NCBI GenBank assembly: GCA_018266105.1
Contig: JAFEBA010000050.1
Location: 1-64,000 of the forward strand
Direction of reading: 5' to 3'
Length of the DNA: 64,000 nt
Origin: a bacterium
Lineage (GTDB): Bacteria; Vulcanimicrobiota; Xenobia; Xenobiales; JADMJV01
Of this stretch, positions 59,499-64,000 are shown in pieces (within the stretch, counting starts at the first letter, position 1; every line of letters starts with the position of its first letter). The translations under genes were made by a program, and so were the position numbers. The notes under the pieces were generated by a model. That model was not told where the DNA came from. It did no database searches and worked only from the letters and a program-made list of their open reading frames with translations.

Positions 59499-61034
59499 TC
59501 AATTTGCCCGAGGCGCCAGCGGCCTTTTACGATGAGCGTGAGGTGGTCTCCAACTTTTGTGGAGCAAGAGGGCCAGGACAAGGCCTACAACAGGCAGGTA
59601 TGAAGGACACCTCTGAGCCCACAACCCTGCCGCCAAGCCGTAGACGGCCACCAACGCAGTTCGGCGGGGGCGCAGGCATAAGAAAACCAAACTCCCTAGC
59701 AGACCCTGAGCTGCAGCCGAGATCCATAAGAGAACAAAGACCACGTCCTGCGGCACCATCACCAGGCTCATTTGCGAACACAGCTCGTAGATGTGGAGAC
59801 TCGTCTGGCCCAGGCACAACCAGACAGGCAGCCATGGTAACGGCCCGTCGATGGTTAGTGGGCGCCAGTTGCGACCTCGAATGCATTCGCTCAGAAGCGC
59901 GGCCAGAACGGAAAGCCCAAGCATTCTCTGAAGCCAGTCGTGATAGAACGGGCCTGGATCCCCTTCCTCGAACATAAGTGGCGCAATACAGCTCCCCCCA
60001 CTGAGGGCCACCAGGATGAGTCCCAAGCCAGTGATGAGAAGCAGGGCCTGACTGCGACCGCGAGCCAGGACACCAACCAGCAAGCCTAAACGGTTGGCTG
60101 CCAGCGGGGTCACCAATGCCACCGCGCCAGCCCAGCAGGCCAAATTTCCAGCCCACTCATCCCGGTCCGGATGAGGTGCATCGCACAGGCACGAGGTCCA
60201 CATACCGCAGGAGACCGTAGATTGAGGATGACCGACGATTGATAGGATCAACAGCCCGGCGAGCGCGACCGAAGGCGGAAGAAGGGCACGGGCTGTGCTG
60301 AGGCTGATACGGCGACAGAAGAGCCGCTGGCCGAGCGGTGTTGCGCAGATGTCCGTCCAGAAACCAGTTTGGCGGGACTTTATCACCTCGTCAGCGGTGC
60401 GGAAAGAAGCCTCAGCACAGAGCAACGTGAGGCAAATCAGCATTAGAATCCAAAGAGGGGTCCCGATCAAATATGCTCCAAGCCCCACTACCACAATTGT
60501 GGTGGGGAGCGAGCCCCGCCAGCGACATCGCCAGACTAGAACAACTGTCAATATCGCAAGGGAAGGCAAAGTGGCGCGCCAATCGGCAGTAAAGAGCGGA
60601 ACCAGGCCGAGCGCCAGGATCGTCAGCACCGGTAGTCGCTGTTGAGCCAGTGCCATGCCTGCTTCGGAGATCAGGGTCAGCATCAAAGGCACAAAGAGAA
60701 ACCACTGAAGGTCTTGCGCGCCGGCCGAAACTTCGGCGAGCGCCAGGACGGCCCAGAGACCAAGTCCACGCCCGAGGACGGGAAAAATCCACCGACGAGG
60801 GTCGGTAACCAGTTCGACCTCTTGCATCGCCTTGCCGTGACCCAGTTCGACCCAGGCACTGGCTATCCAGGCTACGTAGGTGGCGGGTACAATCAATTCC
60901 AGCCAGCGCCAGACCGACATCTGATATCGGCCGTGAGGAACCGAAAGAACAAAAGCCAGGCCGATTGCCCATAGAAGCCAACACAGGGCGAGTGGACCCG
61001 TTCGTTTCAAGGTGCGGCGAAGCAGGATGTCCAT
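59499..61034 (-). CDS. Polytopic membrane protein, 511 aa, uncharacterised
   Basis: About 12 to 14 hydrophobic helices (for example LALCWLLWAIGLAFVLSVPH, FLFVPLMLTLISEAGMALAQ, ALLPPSVALAGLLILSIVGH, LLLITGLGLILVALSGGSCI). A soluble loop of about 60 residues follows the sixth or seventh helix. Layout and composition resemble ABC-2-type permease-like or regulator proteins, but no ATPase gene is adjacent. The C-terminal tail is basic (SWRPPHAHRKRPL). Single gene in its own unit with the ankyrin gene 20 bp upstream on the same strand. Confidence 0.72.
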   Translation of the reverse strand: MDILLRRTLKRTGPLALCWLLWAIGLAFVLSVPHGRYQMSVWRWLELIVPATYVAWIASAWVELGHGKAMQEVELVTDPRRWIFPVLGRGLGLWAVLALAEVSAGAQDLQWFLFVPLMLTLISEAGMALAQQRLPVLTILALGLVPLFTADWRATLPSLAILTVVLVWRCRWRGSLPTTIVVVGLGAYLIGTPLWILMLICLTLLCAEASFRTADEVIKSRQTGFWTDICATPLGQRLFCRRISLSTARALLPPSVALAGLLILSIVGHPQSTVSCGMWTSCLCDAPHPDRDEWAGNLACWAGAVALVTPLAANRLGLLVGVLARGRSQALLLITGLGLILVALSGGSCIAPLMFEEGDPGPFYHDWLQRMLGLSVLAALLSECIRGRNWRPLTIDGPLPWLPVWLCLGQTSLHIYELCSQMSLVMVPQDVVFVLLWISAAAQGLLGSLVFLCLRPRRTALVAVYGLAAGLWAQRCPSYLPVVGLVLALLLHKSWRPPHAHRKRPLAPRAN

Positions 61035-61054
61035 CGCACCAGCTTACCACAATC

Positions 61055-61654
61055 CTATCGGGTCACGGGAACGCCGGGCAGCTCAATGACAGAACTGGCA
61101 GCGGAGGCGGAAAGCATCTCCTGGCGATCACAGCCGGCCTCGATTAGCAGCCTCTGCAGTGGGACAGCTTTGGGAGCAAGGATGGCCGCCGCCTCGACTG
61201 CTCTACGCGGATTGGCGCCGCGGTCCAGCAAGAGACGAAAGGAATCTATGTTGCCAGCCCTTGCGGCACACATAAGGGGATTCTGGCCACCGACGTCGGC
61301 TTCGACGTCGAACCCGCGCTGGAGGAACTCCAAGACCTTAGGCCTCCGCGCATCGGACTGTGCCGCCGTGTGAAGAGCACTGGGTAGCAGGTCGTCGCGT
61401 TCGAGGGTAGAGGCGAGACAGAACTTGCGGCCATCCTCGTGTAGGTAGAAGAGCATCGTGCCGCACCGAGAACAGAGTTGCCAGGGTCCCCGGCCTGCCA
61501 CAAGCTCCTCCCCTACCACCAGCCGGAAGCGCTGCTCGCGAGCAAGAAGCAATTGCACCTTTCGGCAAGTCTCCAGAGTCTCATACTCGTAAGGCGGCTT
61601 CAGACGAAAAGAAACCCCGCCGCAGCGACATTGACCTTCCAGTATCGTCAGCAC
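61055..61654 (-). CDS. GFA/CENP-V-like zinc domain fused to ankyrin repeats
   Basis: 199 aa. The N-terminus (CRCGGVSFRLKPPYEYETLE and LCSRCGTMLFYLHEDGRKFC) has two CxC/CxxC pairs in the pattern of GFA-type zinc domains, but the middle Cys pair of the family is missing (ETCRKV only), so it may not bind two zinc ions. After residue about 90 are two to three ankyrin repeats (LHTAAQSDARRPKVLEFLQR, GQNPLMCAARAGNIDSFRLL, LDRGANPRRAVEAAAILAPK). The fusion suggests a protein-interaction role. It precedes the polytopic protein and follows the small gene at 61749. Confidence 0.72.
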   Translation of the reverse strand: MLTILEGQCRCGGVSFRLKPPYEYETLETCRKVQLLLAREQRFRLVVGEELVAGRGPWQLCSRCGTMLFYLHEDGRKFCLASTLERDDLLPSALHTAAQSDARRPKVLEFLQRGFDVEADVGGQNPLMCAARAGNIDSFRLLLDRGANPRRAVEAAAILAPKAVPLQRLLIEAGCDRQEMLSASAASSVIELPGVPVTR

Positions 61655-61748
61655 CGCAGCATGATTGCCGAAAAAAGAAAATTTGTTCAGCCACCGTCAA
61701 GGTCCTTGAGATTGCAGGGGGCAGAAGACTATGTGGTGCCAAGCTCTT

Positions 61749-62153
61749 TTAGCCGTTCCTGAGCAAGACCGGATAGGACGCACAATTTCTCCCGAAGTTG
61801 CTGCAACAGAGGGGAATGGAGGTGATACAGAAGCACCTCCATTCCCGGTTTTTTGTGTTCTGCCAATGCTCCCAGGCCACCGCCAGCTCTGGCGTGGGAC
61901 AAGGTCCGGTGACCAGAGCCCAGATGTCTTGCTCGGCTTGCGATACCACCTGCCTGGCCGCGAGGATGGCCGGAGTTTTATGCTCCAGTTCGCGAAGCTC
62001 ACTATCAGCCTTCAAGCGAGGTTCCGACAATGGAGAAATTCGGGCTTCTTCCTGCAGCTCCAGGCTTTGAAGACGGCTGAGCGCCTCACCGAGCGCTTCA
62101 AGCTGGGGCTGAAAGTCAGGGAGTTTTGCCTGCGATAAATGGCGTAAGGCCAT
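61749..62153 (-). CDS. Small protein with likely -1 frameshift near its end
   Basis: The ATG at 62153 has GAGGAAATT upstream. In the zero frame it is 134 aa; the first 100 residues are helical (LSQAKLPDFQPQLEALGEAL, QSLELQEEARISPLSEPRLK, ARQVVSQAEQDIWALVTGPC). At 61848-61854 lies the heptamer A AAA AAC in the right phase, directly before a 13-bp hairpin. The -1 frame continues as GMEVLLYHLHSPLLQQLREK, then LCVLSGLAQERLKELGTT and a stop at 61729, clearly more protein-like than the zero-frame tail (REWRCFCITSIPLCC...). Programmed frameshifting (141 aa product) or a missing A in the run both fit. Confidence 0.7.
   Translation of the reverse strand: MALRHLSQAKLPDFQPQLEALGEALSRLQSLELQEEARISPLSEPRLKADSELRELEHKTPAILAARQVVSQAEQDIWALVTGPCPTPELAVAWEHWQNTKNREWRCFCITSIPLCCSNFGRNCASYPVLLRNG
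61812..61846. terminator. 13-bp perfect hairpin next to A6/T6 run
   Basis: GGGAATGGAGGTG (minus strand 61846-61834) and CACCTCCATTCCC (61824-61812) pair perfectly with a 9-base loop. On the plus strand it is followed by GG and six T (61849-61854), the form of an intrinsic terminator, although no plus-strand gene lies just upstream. On the minus strand it comes right after the slippery A AAA AAC and could act as a frameshift stimulator. Which role is real is open. Confidence 0.55.
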
Positions 62154-62361
62154 AATTTCCTCGGAGCTGATTCCATCATTCACGAGGCAAAGACACTCGC
62201 AGTCCCGATGATTCAAGGATTGTCATTCGAAATGAGTTCGGCTCTCAAGGCCAGGGCCCTGGGGCTAGCAAACGAGTGGGTGAGTCACGCGGCACTCGAA
62301 ATGCTAAAGCGGATTAACCCGGCTTGACAAATTTCCGGCCTGCAGGCATAACCGGCGTATC

Positions 62362-63492
62362 ATGCAAGGCGGTCCGTCACTAAAGCTGCAACTGGATGCT
62401 CCACCTGCGGACCTATGGGAACAGGTTCAGCGACTGACGGGTGTTTCGGCAACTTCGGATTGGGGTCTGGACTGGGGAGAGTCGCCCATTCTCTACTTTG
62501 ATGGGGAACTGACGGTGATGGCCGGGACGGACGATGCGGTAGAGCGGGGCCTGGATCTGCTTTTGCAATTGCTGGGGGACCAAGACGGGACGATTGAGAC
62601 CGAATTTGGGGTGGCGCTTGTCCAGCGTAACGGCCTTATGGTTCTAGACGAGGAGCCCGATGTTTTCTGGACGGCCAGGCTTTGTGAGCTGGTCGGGCCA
62701 CGGCGGACCTTTACTCGGGCGGCTTTGAATGAGGATGAACCGGCACGGCCTCGTCCTTACGATGGCGCGTTCGAACCCAGAGTCGAATCGATCGAGTCTT
62801 CCCTGTTTTCGCACCATTTGGAAGCGACAATGGCCAAGTTCAGCCCTAAAGCCCAGTCTGTTGCTTTCGTGGAGCACTTCCGACACCGCACGGGTTTGGC
62901 CTTGAGTCCCGAGCTGGTGGTCGGAGGGCGGCCGGCGATTCTACAGCATTTGCAAGAAAACATTCACTACATCGACTGCTGGCCTCCCCTGTCGCCAGCG
63001 CTGGTCATCGGCGGCGGGCCTAAGCTTAGCAGGGGGCTCCCCTGGCTCTATACGATGGAACATCAACATGGCGGCTACCCCCTGGCCTATCGTGCTCTCA
63101 GTGGGGCGTTGCTACGCCTGGAAGATCATCCCCAGGCTACCCGATTCGTGCTGGCTGGTTTTGAAGCGATGGAGGAAGAGCCGGATTGGCGCACGCTGCG
63201 CAAGCACTATCCTATGCTGGAGGACTTGACGGGGACCCACGTTGACGCGTTCGCTCCCGAACAGCTGGAACAGCTTCATCAGTTCATCGCCCGAGACTTG
63301 CGGTTGCCGCGATTCGAGAGCGGGCTGGAGGCGCTGGTGGAGTGCGAGACGTGCGACCCGTGGGACTGGTTTGCGGGTTGGAGGATGGTCGGTCCGGGCG
63401 ATTTCCGCTATACGGCTGATGTGCACGCGGAATTGCGCCGGCTGTTCGAAGACCAGCTTCGCGTCTTCCTCTTATGGGGGAATTGCGATTGA
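62362..63492 (+). CDS. Uncharacterised protein, 376 aa
   Basis: ATG at 62362. No family recognised. No signal peptide, Cys cluster or TM helix. The first 100 residues alternate strands and helices (LKLQLDAPPADLWEQVQRLT, SPILYFDGELTVMAGTDDAV); later segments are helix-rich (LALSPELVVGGRPAILQHLQ, LEQLHQFIARDLRLPRFESG). A Gly/Ser-rich piece (IGGGPKLSRGLPWLYTM) sits in the middle. The next gene on the same strand starts 40 bp later, so they may be one unit. Confidence 0.7.
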   Translation: MQGGPSLKLQLDAPPADLWEQVQRLTGVSATSDWGLDWGESPILYFDGELTVMAGTDDAVERGLDLLLQLLGDQDGTIETEFGVALVQRNGLMVLDEEPDVFWTARLCELVGPRRTFTRAALNEDEPARPRPYDGAFEPRVESIESSLFSHHLEATMAKFSPKAQSVAFVEHFRHRTGLALSPELVVGGRPAILQHLQENIHYIDCWPPLSPALVIGGGPKLSRGLPWLYTMEHQHGGYPLAYRALSGALLRLEDHPQATRFVLAGFEAMEEEPDWRTLRKHYPMLEDLTGTHVDAFAPEQLEQLHQFIARDLRLPRFESGLEALVECETCDPWDWFAGWRMVGPGDFRYTADVHAELRRLFEDQLRVFLLWGNCD

Positions 63493-63532
63493 TGCGCACG
63501 CAATTCTTTCTGGACCGGCGGTAGACAGGGTT

Positions 63533-64000
63533 ATGCGCAGGCCTCCATATACTCGATGGCTCCAGCTAATGTTCGACTTCGAATACTCCCTGCTGCCTGA
63601 CAGTGACCGACAATTTGTGCGCTTTCTGGTTCATTGTTTGCGGTATCACCCTGACCAGAGGGTACGCTATATTTGCGCTCATCATGCTAACCCTCAGCAC
63701 GGCGAGCGGCTGACGTCCGCGCTGCTAGCCAGGGCCGGTGACCCCTCAGAGCATCCGACGGTTCGGGGAGAGTGCCTGGAGTCTCTAAGCACCAGTTGGA
63801 AGCCACCTTGGAGTCGTCTCGACCGCAAGGTTCACCGCGTGGTGGCCCAATGTCTCCGAGATTCTGACCCTTATATACGCTTTTGGGCCTGCTACTGCGC
63901 GGCCTGCAATCGGATGATCTGGCTAATCCCTGTATTGGAAACGATGGTCGAGGATGCAGAGCCCGCGGCTATGGGTGAGACAGTGGGATTCGAGGCAAGG
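63533..64000 (+). CDS. HEAT-repeat-like protein, 3' end outside window
   Basis: Open from the ATG at 63533 to the window edge, 156 codons. Helical hairpins with HEAT-like spacing are visible: DRKVHRVVAQCLRDSDPYIR, FWACYCAACNRMIWLIPVLE and TMVEDAEPAAMGE. The start region (RRPPYTRWLQLMFDFEYSLL) is less regular. HEAT-like repeats usually mediate protein contacts. It is probably coupled to the preceding gene. Function unknown because the C-terminus is cut off. Confidence 0.65.
   Translation, partial: MRRPPYTRWLQLMFDFEYSLLPDSDRQFVRFLVHCLRYHPDQRVRYICAHHANPQHGERLTSALLARAGDPSEHPTVRGECLESLSTSWKPPWSRLDRKVHRVVAQCLRDSDPYIRFWACYCAACNRMIWLIPVLETMVEDAEPAAMGETVGFEAR

Noticed and set aside
1..64000. CRISPR arrays, insertion sequences, attachment sites, origins and riboswitches
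   Set aside because: No direct-repeat/spacer pattern, transposase frame with terminal inverted repeats, DnaA-box cluster or recognisable riboswitch core was seen by eye; a computed search could still find weak ones.

Overview
The window is GC-rich, densely coded bacterial DNA with many GTG and TTG starts. There are no rRNA genes, no CRISPR array, no intact insertion sequence, and no tRNA that I could defend. Two type II secretion/type IV pilus-like pseudopilus clusters, several lipoproteins with clear lipoboxes, a haemagglutinin-type exoprotein and periplasmic-looking enzymes point to a diderm (outer-membrane) environmental bacterium. The mix of families (CHAT peptidase, PEGA-like receptor kinase, cyanobacterial-type 'Abi' domain, OxyR/KatG) does not fix the phylum. 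A little-studied phylum known mainly from metagenomes is my guess, no more.

Layout. 0-4 kb: a large two-partner-secretion exoprotein (cut by the window edge) and two uncharacterised genes. 4.1-9.3 kb: pseudopilus cluster 1 (GspF, two pseudopilins, a receptor Ser/Thr kinase) facing a PilX-like protein whose 3' end overlaps the kinase. 9.5-11.4 kb: an FtsX/LolD-type ABC exporter. 11.8-16.1 kb: a probable zinc/iron-starvation operon. A Fur/Zur-like box lies between -35 and -10, followed by a double cold-shock-domain protein, two COG0523 metal GTPases (the first frameshifted and lacking the G4 Asp), a DUF1826 protein and an unknown 138-aa protein. A decayed third COG0523 C-terminus lies on the opposite strand. 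16-30 kb: mostly housekeeping or accessory singletons (methyltransferase, SDR, creatininase, paired darcynins, DUF885 peptidase, LysR regulator, lipoproteins).

30-38.5 kb is the most unusual block. It holds a lipoprotein made of perfect-length 21-aa repeats, then a two-gene unit (subtilase plus a LytTR DNA-binding domain fused to a topoisomerase VI A/Toprim-like domain). This unit is divergent from a tight four-gene unit of three unknown proteins and an exported TPR-CHAT cysteine peptidase. 39.7-46.5 kb is a cell-wall-directed island: a papain-like peptidase/alpha-beta hydrolase fusion, a lysozyme-fold-like protein, an L,D-transpeptidase-like stalk protein, an amidase, a small membrane-tail protein, a lipoprotein and a truncated GH24 lysozyme.

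46.6-53.2 kb: an 'Abi' soluble domain protein and pseudopilus cluster 2 (GspF, GspI-, GspJ- and GspK-like, and a GspH-like pseudopilin carrying a beta-propeller). 53.4-59.4 kb: a methyltransferase, secreted proteins, a probable metal-induced self-cleaving protein, and the divergent katG/oxyR peroxide pair. 59.5-64 kb: a polytopic membrane protein, a GFA-like/ankyrin fusion, a small protein with a canonical A AAA AAC slippery site and a 13-bp hairpin, and two uncharacterised genes, the last cut by the window end.

A recurring feature is single-base frame breaks in otherwise conserved genes (near 11.65, 13.26, 15.86, 19.4, 33.41, 39.3, 46.5 and 61.85 kb). Some are clearly decayed remnants. Others, especially at A runs, could be assembly errors or programmed frameshifting.
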